NCBI GenBank assembly: GCA_023105745.1
Contig: JALGQZ010000015.1
Span: 21,277,499-21,341,498, forward strand
DNA: 64,000 nt
From: Austropuccinia psidii
Taxonomy: Eukaryota; Basidiomycota; Pucciniomycetes; Pucciniales; Sphaerophragmiaceae
Direction of reading: 5' to 3'
Shown: positions 35,888-47,485 of the stretch, piece after piece
Numbering within the stretch: the first letter of the stretch is position 1
Layout: each line of letters starts with the position of its first letter
Notes under the pieces: generated by a model
Told to the model about the DNA's origin: nothing
Database searches by the model: none
Seen by the model: only the letters and a program-made list of their open reading frames with translations
Program-made: the position numbers and the translations under genes

Positions 35888-38800
35888 GTGGGAATCATGA
35901 TGTGTTCAATGGTTCTCACTTATTTCCTTCAAGAGCACAATTGTGCACTCTGAATACTAGTGTCAAGAAATCTTTAAAATTTCTTATTTTCTCTTCTGTC
36001 TCTGATATTTTTTATAGTATTCTCATTGATTCTGGTGCTACAAACTCTTTTATTGCAAAGAATTTTGTTCTCAAGTACTCATTGACTTTGTCAGAGCTCC
36101 CTGAAAAGATTCCTCTTTTCATTTTGGATTCTAATGAATCCCCTGCCTTGTTCATCACCCATTATACCAAGTGGGCAGTTGACTTGCCTTCCTTCCCAAG
36201 CTTTGCATGGGACTTTTTTATCATAGATTCACCCAAGGGAGAAGACCTGATATTGGGCTATGATTTCCTTTACCGTTTTAATCCCATTATTGATTGGAAA
36301 AATGGATTGATCACCTATGATTCTAGTCATAAGGATTCTAGTGGTACTATTCCTTCTAATAGTAATGACTTAGCCACTGCTGTCAACAGTGTTGCTCTGG
36401 TCGGTGAACTTAAGACACCTTCCCTTCCTTCTTCTGTCCATATCCTTTCCATTATTCCCTCTCAGTCATTACTTCCATCAAGAGATGAAGTCTTCAAAGA
36501 GATAAAGGATGTTGGAGAAGATGTTGCCATATCTTCACTTCATCTCTTTCAAGGGGATATGGACCTTCCTCCCTTATCTTTTCATGCATCCCTGGAGGAG
36601 CAGTGGGATGAGGAGGAAGAGCCAGAAGAAATTGAAACTGTGTTGAAGGTTGTTCCTCCTGCTTATCACCAATATTTGGATGTATTCTCCAAGGTGAAAG
36701 CAGAGACACTTCCTCCACACCGCGCCTGTGATCACCATATTGAATTGGAGGGTCTTCTACCTCCAATTGGTGTTATCTACTCATTATCAAATCAAGAGTC
36801 AGAAACACTGCGGGCCTACATTTCAGAGAATGTAGAGCAAGGTTTCATTAGACCAAGCTCCTCTTCAACAGGAGCACCTGTCCTTTTTGTCAAGAAAAAG
36901 GATGGAGGTCTTTGTTTGTGTGTTGACTACCACAAACTCAATGCTGTCACTAGGAAGAACAAATACCCTGTTCCTCCTATGAACCAGATTCTTACCGTAT
37001 TCAACGGTTCCACTATCTTCTCCAAGATAGATTTGCGTGGTGCATATAACCTTCTGAGAATCAAAGAGGGGGATGAGCACTTCACTGCCTTTAGAACCAA
37101 ATATGGCAGTTATGAGTATTTGGTCATGCCATTTGGTTTGACCAATGCTCCTGCTTCTTTCCAAAATCTAGTAAATGATATCTTTGCAGATTTTCTGGAT
37201 GTGTTTGTTGTGGTTTATCTAGATGATATTATGGTTTTTTCCAGTTCTGAGGAGGAACATGTCAAACATGTGGCCTCTGTTCTCCAAAGACTGAGAGACA
37301 ATAATCTGTTTGCCAAAGCCTCCAAGTGTGTATTCCATGCCTCAAGTATGGAATACTTGGGCTATGTTGTTCCAAGTGATGGCCTCAAGATGGATTCTTC
37401 AAAAGTTCAGCAAATCCTCAATTGGCCTCAGCCCAAAAACATCAAGGCTCTTCAATCCTTTCTTGGCTTTGCCAATTTTTATTGTTGTTTCATTAAAAAC
37501 TATTCCAAAAAAATCACTTCTCTCACTTCCCTTCTCAAAAAAGATTCTCCTTTCATCTTAAATGAGGAAGCTCTTAGTCAGTTTCAAGCACTCAAAGAAG
37601 CTTTCACCTCTGCTCCTATCTTATCTCATTTCAATCCATCTCTACCTACTATTGTAGAGACTGATGCTTCTGATTATGCATTGGGCGCCGTACTGAGTCA
37701 GGTGAATGACTCTGGAAAGCATCCCATTGCATTTGATAGTCGCAAGCTCTTACCAGCTGAACTCAACTATGAAATTCATGACAAGGAACTCCTTGGCATA
37801 GTTTGGGCTCTCAAGCGCTGGAGGGCATTTTTTCTTTCTCTTTCCAATCCTTTTGAGGTCTTGACAGACCACTCTTCCTTGCAGTATTTCAAGTCTTCCA
37901 AAGTTCTTACTCGTCGTCAGGCCTGTTGGGCTGAATTTCTCTCAGAATTTCACTTCACTATCACTTACTGCCCAGGCAGGCTGGCCACTTTACCAGATGC
38001 CTTGTCATGTCAGGACAACGTGTACCCAGAGAGGGGGGTGGACTTCATCAGCAAGAATCCTCATAATTTTCATCAAGTACTTAAGCAAGATGGAATTCAA
38101 GAGTCAAGATTCTTCTCAATCAAAGTGGAGATTTTCTCAGATGTAGTGGACAAGATTCAAAAAGAAGTATGGCAAGACCAAGACTATAAAGAAATACTCA
38201 AGCAACTAGCAAGAGGTGAATCAGTTCCATATTATTCTCTTGAACCTCAAGCCAAGTTATTATTATTCAAAGATAGAGTGGTAATCCCAAGCAATGAAGA
38301 ACTTCAACTCAATATTGTTCAAAAGCGTCATGACTCACCATTGGCTGGCCATCCTAGCCAGGAGAAGACCCTCAAGCTCATCAAGAGGGATTTTTATTGG
38401 GCTGGCATGAATCAATTCATCAAGGACTATGTGTCCTCATGTCAGCAATGTTCAAGAAACAAGAACATTCATCACAAGAAGTTTGGATTACTCAAGCCTC
38501 TTTCAATTCCATCTGCTCCTTGGAATTCATTATCAATGGACTTCATCACTCAATTGCCACTGTCAAACAACTTTGATTCAATTTTAGTAGTTGTGGACAG
38601 ATTCTCAAAACTGGAAATCTTCATTCCAAATGATGGCAAAATCACTGCTCTGGATTTAGCTCAAATCTTCATTAGTCATGTATTTTCCAAGAATGGACTT
38701 CCAGCCAGTATTGTAAGTGATAGAGGATCCTTATTTGTTTCATCATTTTGGACTCAATTGTGTCAGCAGCTCAAGATATCAAGAGATCTTTCAACTGCCT

Positions 38801-39602
38801 GTCACCCTGAAACAGATGGACAGACAGAGAGGGTAAATCAGATACTAGAACAGTACCTTTTGATGTATGTAAGCTATCATCAAGATGACTGGTACACATG
38901 GCTCCCTCTGGCTGAATTTGCCTATAATAATGCAGAACATTCATCAACCAAGCAATCACCTTTTTCACAATTTATGGAAGAAATCCCAGCTTTGACTCAA
39001 TCCATATTTCTCAAGACTCACCTGCTGGAAAGTTATCAACAAAACTCCAATCAGTACAGCAAGTTGTCAAAGAAGAATTAGAGTCAGCAATAAGGAGATT
39101 CAAGAAGTATGCAGATAGAAATAGAGCAATTCCACCTGATTTCCAACCTGGGGACAAAGTATGGCTAGCTTCCAAGAACATCAAGACAACAAGACCCACC
39201 AAGAAACTGTCAGAAAGATGGTTGGGACCTTTTGAAGTTCTGAAGAAGATTGGTAGTCATGCATATCACCTCAAGTTGCCTCAGAAATGGAAGACAGTTC
39301 ACCCTGTATTCCATGTGTCCTTATTTGAACCAGTCAAGCATTCAACTATCCCAAATTGTCATCAATTGCCACCACCACAAGTTTTAGTGGAGAAGCAAAA
39401 AGAATGGGAAGTGGCTCAGGTTCTGGACTCAAAACTCAAAAGAGGTAAATTATGGTATCTTGTAGAGTGGAAAGGATTCAGTGAAGACCCAGAAAGAACC
39501 ACTTGGGAACCAGTTTCAAACCTTACCAACTCACCAGATCTTGTCAAGGATTTCCATACATTGTATCCAGACAAACCTGGTCCAATTACCTCAAGAGTTT
39601 GA
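35869..39602 (+). pseudogene. Element B pol: protease-RT-RNase H-integrase-chromodomain
   Basis: The frame opens at 35869, inside gag and one frame back, and runs to 39081 without a stop. Protease core ILIDSGATNSF (D-S-G at 36028-36036). [37 protein letters not shown] (YLDD at 37216-37227). RNase H: ETDASDYALGAVL. Integrase: HHCC finger near 38330-38460, SMDFITQLPL, IVSDRGSLF, CHPETDGQTERVNQ. One T is missing near 38963, so the frame goes wrong for the last integrase part (PGDKVWLAS) and the chromodomain (LWYLVEWKGF, about 39450-39480), which ends at the stop at 39602. The lesion is a single homopolymer slip, so this copy may have died very recently. Confidence 0.93.
35875..35881 (+). promoter_or_regulatory. 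Candidate -1 ribosomal frameshift site GGGAAAA
   Basis: In the gag frame this reads G GGA AAA, the canonical X XXY YYZ pattern. It lies inside the short gag/pol overlap (35869-35887), six bases before the codon preceding the gag stop. A -1 slip there puts ribosomes in the pol frame. Element A has GGCAAAA at the same place, which would not fit. Function is inferred. Confidence 0.5.
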
Positions 39603-40100
39603 TTTATGGTGCTTGGTGGGGAGAAGAAGCTATGAAAGTAAGTTCCTCTCCTGGCATGCACCTTTAAGGGGGTATTCTACCCATATGTTGTTGTAAGCAT
39701 CACCTTGGCCACTTTGTGAGCACTTGTCAATTCTTTGGACAGGTTCAGGAAGCATACAACACCAATACTCCCCGATTTGGACCTTATCAAGATATGGCCA
39801 AATATTCCTTTCGTTGTTTTCTTTTCTTTCTTTTCATTTATTGTTTCAATTTATGCCAATCATCATAATTCAAGACATTCATTACTTCAAGTCATTTACG
39901 GCAATTCTTTTCAGAAGTCATTTATGAAAATTCATCTCAGAGGTCATTTATGGCAATCTTTTTCAATTTTATGGTGCTTGGTGGGGAGTGGAAGTTATGA
40001 AAGTAAGTTCCATCTCCTGGTATGCATCCCTGAGGGTTCTACTTCTTGTAAAACATCACCTTGGCCACTCTGTGAGCATCAAAATGCTTGGCTTTCATTT
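39603..40100 (+). repeat. Duplicated motif in element B 3' region
   Basis: The block ATGGTGCTTGGTGGGGAG..GAAAGTAAGTTCC..CTCCTGG..TTGGCCAC occurs at about 39606 and again at about 39971, with a period of about 365 bp. The same pair is in element A. It lies just after the chromodomain stop and is non-coding. Each copy contains GTAAGT, a possible splice donor. Confidence 0.7.
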
Positions 40101-40367
40101 TTTCAGACACTTTTGGCCAGAATCAAGCAACTCACCACAAGAAGGACCAACCATCAGGACTTTTTCTTTATTTCTTTCTTTGCTCTCATTTTCTCTTATT
40201 CTTTATTTTCTTTCTTTATTTACTTGTATAATTTTCTTTCTTTTACTTCTTAAAGCAGCAGCATCCCCTCCCAAATCATGTATTGGGAGGTTCCATTTTT
40301 TTTTCATTTTTTAGTACTTATAAGAGTGGGATAGAAGGCAAACCAAACACAAACAAGGAAAAGGAAA

Positions 40368-41662
40368 CTAGTTATCTCTACCCAAATCATCAAAAGTTCT
40401 CTGGAAATCATTTATCAACTCATCTTCATACCAGGCAAATTTTGCAGCCATCTCTTCAGAAGCAGTACCTGGAATAGTCCTGTCATTGCAATACATAATC
40501 ACCTCTCTGCTATTCCTATCAACCCTCCTGAACAATCTGGCCACAGCATCTTGACTTTCACTAGCCGCATTGGGATCTTCTCTGGTAACCCGGATAGGCC
40601 AACGTTCTCTTCTTTGAAAAACTTGAGCGGCAGGAAACGGCAGAGGGGACAATCCATCTCTTCTTCTGCTGGAGCTGGCCACAGGTTGGAGTTGATGGGA
40701 GGTGGTTATGGGTGAGTTTCTGGGTTGTTGAACTGGTTATGGTCTTACTACTGGATTTAAGGCAGGCCTGGTGGTGTGGGAAGTAGTTGGTGAAGGAGGA
40801 GGAAGGGTTGTAGGAATGGAAGCAAGCATTGGTTGGAAGGTTCTGGGAGTGCTGGGAATAATTTGACTTTGGAATCTGGTGTTGGCAAGAGGTTGAGAAG
40901 AGGAATTTCTGGATTGATGTCCAATTGAATGAGGAATAACTTGAACTTCTTCACCATCCAACTCATCACTTCCTTCAGCATCTGGATCTGTTGGGGAATC
41001 AACAGTTCTTCTTAGTTTCTTCACTACTTTCACCACTCCATCAGCATTGGTCCTGGAAATTGGGATTTCTGAGCTGTAGTGGATGGGCCTACCACCAATT
41101 GGAATGGACCCTCCAACATTAGTCCATCTGGCCACATCCCTCTGCCTGGAACCAGTCACTACATCAAGATATCAGCACCAATACAACCAAGATATGCAAA
41201 TCACTCACATTGAGAAAACCCAGAAGTTGCATCAGGGGTAGGCTCCTCAAGAATTGGGAATTCCTGCCCATAAGGCCCATCTTTCCTGTTCCATAAGTGC
41301 CTCCTGACCTGGGACAAAGTTGATCTGGTACGGTGGCATGGCTTCTTCCCAACAAAGCAAAAATGGCATTTTGAAGATCAAGGATTGTAGTGTTGAAAGC
41401 AATCCTTTCCCTTGGCCAAACACTCAGTACAGGCAGGATCAAGAACTTCAACTGCTCTGAACCCATCATAGGTTTGGGAGGGATCAAAATGGCCAGAAGA
41501 TGCCATGGAAAGGGAGGACAATCGACTGAAGACGCCAGAACCATGAAGAACAGACGGTGGCGGTGCAGAAGGGGAAGATTCAGTGAGTTCAGTCAGTTTG
41601 GAACTCATAACTGAAGAATATGCAAGCAGAAGATTCAAGACTTCAGAATCAATCCACTCCAT
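40368..41662 (-). pseudogene. Antisense cysteine-rich gene of element B
   Basis: A gene opposite to gag-pol, between pol and the 3' LTR. Start ATG at 41662 (MEWIDSEVLNLL). Exon 1 has a Ser/Pro-rich part and a cysteine cluster CTECLAKGKDCF...KCHFCFVGKKPC that looks metal-binding. An intron GTGAGT...GATGTAG (41208-41159, 50 bp) joins in frame to exon 2: LTGSRQRDVARW, an acidic stretch (DPDAEGSDELDGEE), a proline/serine-rich middle, then a conserved end with WPIRVTREDPNAASESQDAV and FAWYEDELINDFQRTFDDLG, stopping at 40368. TGA near 41379 (after FQHYNP) and TAA near 40738 interrupt it. Total about 415 residues. Family unknown to me. I recall similar hypothetical proteins from rust fungi, unverified. 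Confidence 0.65.
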
Positions 41663-42540
41663 ATCAAGAAAAAAAAGAATTTGACCTCAAGGAAATGGGG
41701 CCATAACTCAATTATGCCCCCCCCTCAAAGCCTCTAGGGTGAAGGTTCATACCCCTTTGGGGCTGAACTCATCACCCAGGGCCTCCCCTGCAACTTTGGG
41801 GAGGCCAGGATCTTGATGGTCCAGGACATGCATGGTGAATTTTATGCAAGGGCCATTTCTGGGCGCTTGGGTCACCCTGGGTCCCCAGCAAATTTGGGCC
41901 CAGGGGCTCCATTTTGGTCCTGGGGGCCTCCATTAACCCCCACGGACCGCGGCGTACGGACCGTAGGACCCTAAAGACATCAAAGGGCTAATTATGGCCA
42001 AAAAATCATATAAAGACCTGAGTTCCCCAAAACATCCAAAAGGCCCAAAAGGCCATAAAAATCAAGAGATGTCAAGAATCATCAGGGTAAAGGCCACAGC
42101 CCAAAAACACTTTGGAGGGCTGTTGAGGCCATTTCCATGGGTAATGGGGACAAGACCCCTTGGAGGAAGTTTTTCAATTTTTCCATTGAATTCAGCCTTG
42201 CCCAATGAGTACACTTCATATACTCATTGGGTACCATTTTTTGAGCACAAGAGCTCAGTGGTCCTTATTCTGGGATATATCCCAAGGCCACATCTCAAGG
42301 GCATGGTTGATTGAATCAGAAGACAAGAAATGCATAATTTTGAAGTGGAATACTTACTCAAACTTGGAAAAGGGGGAATCAATTGAATTTGACAGGGAAG
42401 GAGGAATGAAAGATTTTCAGGATAATGGCCAAGAGGAAATGAAAAATTAAAAGAAAGTTTTTTTTAAAACAAAATGTGGGGATAATGAGATGCCACTCAA
42501 CAGTGGCAGGGTATTATGGTGTTCAGGAGCCCACCAGTTT
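41663..42540 (+). other. Element B 3' region with GC-rich, CpG-rich block
   Basis: 41697-41990 is strikingly GC-rich for this window (runs of C and G, and near 41940 the CpG cluster cacggaccgcggcgtacgg). It lies upstream of the antisense gene start and could be its promoter region. The rest, to 42540, is ordinary non-coding sequence with no recognisable domain. Confidence 0.5.
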
Positions 42541-42554
42541 CCAGAGGGGGATAC
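42541..42554 (+). promoter_or_regulatory. Element B polypurine tract
   Basis: ccagagggggatac directly precedes the TGTCAC of the 3' LTR, the position and composition of a plus-strand primer. Element A has caagagggggtaa at the same place. Confidence 0.75.
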
Positions 42555-43313
42555 TGTCACAACCATCCATCAGGGGTAAGGGTATTCATTCATACACCCA
42601 CTCAAACACCCCAAATCAGCAAATCCAGTATCTGCATCAGCATTCAGTTTCAGCAATCTTCATTCTGAAACATGCATACAGCTTGGTACATCCATACAGC
42701 CTGTCAACACCTGTACAGGTTGGATTCACCCAATACAGTTTCAATACACCAATATGGAACTGTATGATCACTCAAATACACCACACCTCTTGTACAGGTT
42801 CTGTACAGCTGTACAGGACCTGTATTGGCCAGACTCAATTCAATCATCAATTATTCTCATGAAAATTCTTCCTCTGAATCAGGGCTGGTGATTCTCACAT
42901 ATACCAGCCCCTCTTTCTCCCCCCTGGGGATTTTTCCCCAGTTAATTAATTTAGTTTATTTATTGTTTTATAATTATTCTTATCCTTATAATTGGGTATT
43001 ATAACTATTTAATTTTAAGTTAGTCTTTGCCTTTTCTCTCTTTGCCTGTACAGTATGAGTTGGGTGGCCATATCCTTATTAACCCTACTCTTTCCATTCT
43101 GACAGGTTGAAACAGTGGACTTGGACTTGTTTGTGGTTGGCTCTTCTATTTCTTACTCTTTTCCTTGTTGCTTCTTTCTTATGTTAATTCTTTTAGCAAT
43201 TTATCTTTAACACTCTTCAGTGTATTCCTTCTTACCATATCTTGAGCCCTCCATAAGTGAGTCCCAGTTTACTGAGTGCCAGGCCCTCTTCACTTCGAAG
43301 AGCCCCTGTGACA
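42555..43313 (+). repeat. Element B 3' LTR
   Basis: It is 759 bp, starting TGTCACAACC and ending TGTGACA, and matches 32994-33752 with about a dozen substitutions. It is followed by gaatt, the right half of the target duplication. Confidence 0.92.
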
Positions 43314-43786
43314 GAATTCCTTCTATAAACTCAATGAGGAGACAAAGAGTTCCAGAATGTGGTTATTGAATTCTTTGGTCTAGAAGCTTCTAATTCATAT
43401 GAGAATACAGAATGCAAAATAGTACCACACATAACAAGACCTGAGGGGAGCTTTGTATTTGTTCCCCTCACAGACCGAAACCTAATGAGAGCTGTGATTA
43501 GACTGAAATTGTACACCTGTCACCAAATTCATCTTCTTGTTTGGAGTTGCCACATTGATCAAGGATCCATTTAGGAAATATATACAGCTATTTGAATACT
43601 TTGAAAATGTTTCAAGTGTATTTTGATGTGTTCAGCAATCTATCTTTGATTGTTCCGGGAAAGACTCAAACAAAAGCTCCCTTGGAATACACCTTTATCC
43701 CACAATCCATTCTAGTATGATTCTTTTTTGATATCCAGATGTTGGTTGATTTAATTGAAAAGACCCAATAACTCTTAATTCAAATC
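43314..43786. other. MULE interior between element B and the transposase gene
   Basis: Short open frames occur on both strands (+ 43359-43574, - 43516-43331), neither with a motif I recognise. Because element B landed here, the sequence may hold the far end of the unknown minus-strand gene or the divergent promoter between it and the transposase gene. Nothing firmer can be said. Confidence 0.35.
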
Positions 43787-46571
43787 ATGAATAATGAGAA
43801 TTTTCTCAAAAATTCTATTGCAAAATCATTCTCACTCCAACCACAAGTTGCCAATATCAGTGTGAAAGAATTGGAAAGGTGTTCCTCTTTCACAAAAAAT
43901 ATAAATTCCATCATTATGACAAGCCTTTTAAGCTATTCATATCAATCTATATTCCACCAAAAATCACTTTTAGACCTCTATTTCTTAAACACATCAAATT
44001 TTTCTAATAGTTTCGTCATCTACCCCCTTATGTCCCCTATCTTTCACTTTGCGCCTGATTACTCCCAATTTGATACTCATCCAGTTCATTATAATGAATC
44101 AGAGTGCTCATATCCTTCTCAACATACTATATTAACACCTGGGACAACCTTGAAGCCCCACAACCTTCCACCACCTGAATGCTTGACCTCTAGAATGGAA
44201 TCATTACAACCCATTGAAGCTCTGAATCTTTATGAATCTGAGACAACTCAGTTCAAAGGTGATATTGAGGAAATAAAATCATCTATACAGGCCACTACTC
44301 ATTGCACACCTGCTTTTTTGGTCCCTAATGAACAATTCCCTCTCATTACCGACCCAGAGAAATATGATTACTCCACTGGATGTAAGCTTATATATATTTC
44401 CATTCATCCACTACACTTTTACTGATTTGAATAACTATATAGTGAAATTAGCACCACCTCCACTTGCAAGGTTCAATGATATAGATACCCTCATCCAGTT
44501 TGCACAAAAGTGGGCTAAAATTCATGGCTATGCATTAACAAAGAAAAATTCTCACCAAGGGAAGAATGTTTACTTGGCATGTGACCAATATGGTGAATAT
44601 ATAAACCTTAAAGGACCTACCCAGAGGCAGTCAACAACAAAACAATGTGGATGCAAGTTTAGGCTCAGAGGCTCTATTCCTGCTCTGAGTAAGTCATCAA
44701 ATATAATGTACATATTTACTATGCTCTTACCATTAAGGTGATATCAATTCTGAGGAATTTCACACAATTCACCTCACCAGATCTGGCTATTGGGGTTTAG
44801 TACCACTAGAAATTATGCACAATCATCCACCCTCTACAACCCCATCAGTACATCCCATTTATTGTTGGCTTAATGAAAAAGAACTTGTGCAAGCTGAAAG
44901 ATTGATGAAGGCAAATGTCCGTCCTAATAAGATTTTAAGCCCGGTTTATTCCCAAGGAAATACCTGTACCACTAGAAGAACTCTGTATAACTACAAAGGA
45001 CATCTATCAATCAAGGAAAGGAATGGTCAATCTCAACTGGAATATCTATTACATCTTCTGAAAGAGAGCAATTGGATTCATTGTAATAAAATTAATATAA
45101 ATTGAAAGATTACCAACCTATTCCTTGCACACCCAGCCTCCATTTATTTGGGTCATATAAACCACCATGTGGTATTGATTGATGCCACTTTTCCACATGG
45201 TTGGCCAAACTGCAACTGCGCACACCTTGTCATTAGCCTTTTGCTACATGGAACGGGAAAATGATGATGGATACATATGGGCCCTTCAATAACTCAAAAT
45301 GTTATTTCAGCCACCCAGAAGTCCCAAGGTTATTATCACGGATCGTGAGCCAGCTCTGAAGATGGCCATTGAACTGGTCTTTCCTAGCTCAATCCATAAT
45401 TATTGCACATGGAACATCAGCAAAAACCTTATCCAAAATTGTTGAAAATATTTTCAAGAGGATGATTGAAAGGATTATCAGACATCCTGGAACCTACTGG
45501 TCAGTTCCAAGTCCACTGAGGAATATGAGAACAATCTTGAAAAAATGAAAGAGAACTCAAAAGATTACTCAGGAGCATGGGCATATATCTCAAACAACCT
45601 ACTCCCATTCAAGAAAAAGTTTGTCACTGCTTGGGCAAGCCAGCATCCTCACCTAGGAAATCAAGCCAGCTCTTGTGTTGAATCTGCGCACTCCTACATA
45701 AAATCATTTATTAATAATTCTAATGGAGATCTTTCTACAGTATTTCAAAATCTCAAAACATCAATTGATATTCAATTGAAACATATCTGCCATACTATGG
45801 GAAAACAAAGAGTTCAAAAATTGACTGATGTTTCCCCACCTTTTGAGCAGCTACTTGGCACTATATCAATCAAAGCAATAAAAATTATTGAAGACCAATT
45901 TCAAAAGCTCAAACACCAACCAACTCTTCAGCCATGCTCCAAAACACTAACTAATGGCATGGGGATTCCTTGCTCACATGAAATTTAGAAACTTCTTAAT
46001 ACTAAAGGCTACATTGGAAGTGAAGATTTTTATCCACAATGGAATCTACTTTATAATCCTCTTGAGGTAGGTGGCATATTATTTCTGATATGTGTGATTG
46101 TAGTAATGCTAAAATCATGTTTAACAGGACCATGATTCTAATTTACAATGGAATTTGAAATAACAAATGGAAAATATTGAAAAGGAAGTTGATGAACATG
46201 AAATACCATTACAAAAAAAATTGATTAAGCATGTTCAGGAGCTCCTTAGCTTTCAATACACAACCATTAAGCTTTGTCACCCCAAAAAGGCTTTAATTTC
46301 ACATGGTAGGCCATCACTAAAAAGGAAAAGGGTAAAGTTTACCAAAAGGCTTCCATCCAAATTTGAAATTGAGCAGGATATCCTGAATCATCACAAAAGA
46401 TTTCTTAAAAAGATGCACAGAGCTACTATTGGTCCTGAAGCTCAATTTATGAGGGGGGAAAAGTTCTATTTGATGCAAAAAGAGGCAAGCCAAGATGATG
46501 AAACTACCACAAAAAGAAAAAGAAAATTATTAAATGATATAGGAAAATTGGAAAAAAACTTGGGACCCTGA
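43787..46571 (+). pseudogene. Mutator-like (MULE) transposase of the giant element
   Basis: Start ATG at 43787. A long N-terminal region is followed by introns 44382-44442 (61 bp) and 44689-44737 (49 bp). Their removal joins a FAR1-type DNA-binding region: WAKIHGYALTKKNS, YLACDQYGEY, KQCGCKFRL and MHNHPPS. The DDE core shows VLIDATF (first D) near 45176, a frameshift near 45250, then ENDDGYIWAL, ITDREPALKMAIELVFP (second D) and CVESAHSYIKSFI (E) near 45680. A SWIM-like GIPCSHEI follows near 45960, then an intron with GTAGGT...TAACAG (about 46066-46128) and a lysine-rich tail (GRPSLKRKRVKF). Stops near 45103, 45285, 45440 and 46160 show decay. It would cut and insert the element by binding the TIRs. 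Confidence 0.82.
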
Positions 46572-46644
46572 AATAACTCAAATTGTTTGGAAGAACCAGT
46601 GAGTGGATAAAATTTGATATGAAAATGAATAACTGAAAAATAAC

Positions 46645-47281
46645 CTTCTTTTCAAAGACTCTCTATATTGATCAGATACAGCCACCTTTCATGCAGAAGT
46701 TCATTGAGAAAATTTTTAATCCTCCTTCAGATGGTAATTGTGGATTCCATGCAGTGGCAAAAGGATTGTCACTTTCAAGCCCACAAAAGAAAAAGAGCTG
46801 GAGAGAAGTGAGACAATATTTGATAGAAGAAATTGATAGGAATTGCAATTATTACAACCAAATATTGGGAGGAGCAGTGGAGATGGATAAGATAAGAGAT
46901 AATCTGATGGCTACAGCTATTACAAGAATGGATAACTGGTTAAGTAAATGGGATCATGGACCAATATTGACAAATACATATAAGCCTCCATTAGTATTTT
47001 TCCATCCAGATTGGCAGAACTTCCCACCACAGACATTCCTTCCAACCCTATGCAGTCCATGTGGAGTTTCAATTATGCATCCAATCTCCCTAGGTCACAT
47101 AAATGGTAATCATTGGATACTCATCATTTTTAATGAACATGTGATAGGCAAATTACCTCTTCCCAAATTACCACCACAGTGGCCCGGGGCACATTCACAT
47201 CAATCAGCTTCAAATTGGAGAAGAGTATATTCCTCATCAATAAAATTATTCCAAAAATTTAGACAGATCACTTTTATATAG
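46645..47281 (+). pseudogene. OTU-type cysteine protease domain following the transposase
   Basis: OTU enzymes cleave ubiquitin-like modifiers. The domain shows SDGNCGFHAV with the catalytic Cys at 46739-46741, REVRQYLIEEID, and GHINGNHWILI with the likely catalytic His at 47111-47113. The frame is open upstream to IDQIQPPFMQKFIEKIF. About 70 bases of broken frame separate it from the transposase tail, so it was probably the C-terminal part of the same protein. It ends at TAG 47281, only 64 bp before the TIR. The catalytic residues are still present although the upstream gene is dead. A separate gene is the alternative. Confidence 0.72.
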
Positions 47282-47345
47282 CATTTTTTCATTTTAGAGT
47301 TTTTTGTCAAATTTTTGAGATAAACATCTTATCAACATCTTATTT

Positions 47346-47485
47346 GGCATGGATTTAGTAATTGCTTGGATGCATGGATTTAGCAGACTACATCCATGAA
47401 AAGCATGAAGGCGTATCTGAATCCACAATTTTATGCGTAGGTGTAGGTGTAAATTTTAGGCTAAGGCATGGAAATATCACTGCCC
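47346..47485 (-). repeat. Right terminal inverted repeat of the giant MULE
   Basis: This is the reverse complement partner of 13729-13868, with an outer end CACTGCCC. It carries the same inner palindrome (GCATGGATTTAGCAGACTAC...CCATG), slightly decayed. It is followed by attattta (47486-47493), the right copy of the target duplication. Confidence 0.9.

Larger units (their letters stand above)
32994..43313 (+). mobile_element. Ty3 chromovirus element B, the best preserved copy
   Basis: This is a 10,320-bp LTR retrotransposon with 759-bp LTRs, flanked by gaatc (32989-32993) and gaatt (43314-43318), a 5-bp duplication with one C/T mismatch. The LTRs differ by roughly 1.5%. Internal parts are a leader, gag with a single TGA, a 1059-codon pol frame, an integrase tail behind one missing T, a chromodomain, a duplicated 3' block, an antisense gene, a GC-rich block, a polypurine tract and the 3' LTR. 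It is a close relative of element A (same Gag and Pol, related LTR 3' halves) but much less decayed. It interrupts the giant MULE. Confidence 0.93.
13729..47485. mobile_element. Giant Mutator-like DNA transposon with Tet-like, SNF2 and unknown cargo
   Basis: The element has 140-bp terminal inverted repeats (13729-13868 and 47346-47485) that align without gaps. It is flanked by actattta/attattta (13721-13728, 47486-47493), an 8-bp duplication with one mismatch, and it sits inside the 3' LTR of element A. Minus the nested elements D and B it is about 13.3 kb. Gene order from the left is SNF2 helicase (-), Tet/JBP-like dioxygenase (-), hairpin repeat array, SINE-like piece, unknown multi-exon gene (-), then MULE transposase with OTU protease domain (+). 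The genes run to within about 40 and 64 bp of the inner TIR edges, so they belong to the element. The MULE class rests on transposase motifs. MULEs usually make 8-10 bp duplications, which fits. This copy is inactive. Confidence 0.85.

Noticed and set aside
13729..47485. KDZ or hAT transposon as an alternative class
   Set aside because: The transposase motifs (FAR1-type zinc finger, ITDREPAL, CVESAHSYIK, SWIM-like GIPCSH) are of the MULE type. The 8-bp duplication alone would also allow hAT.
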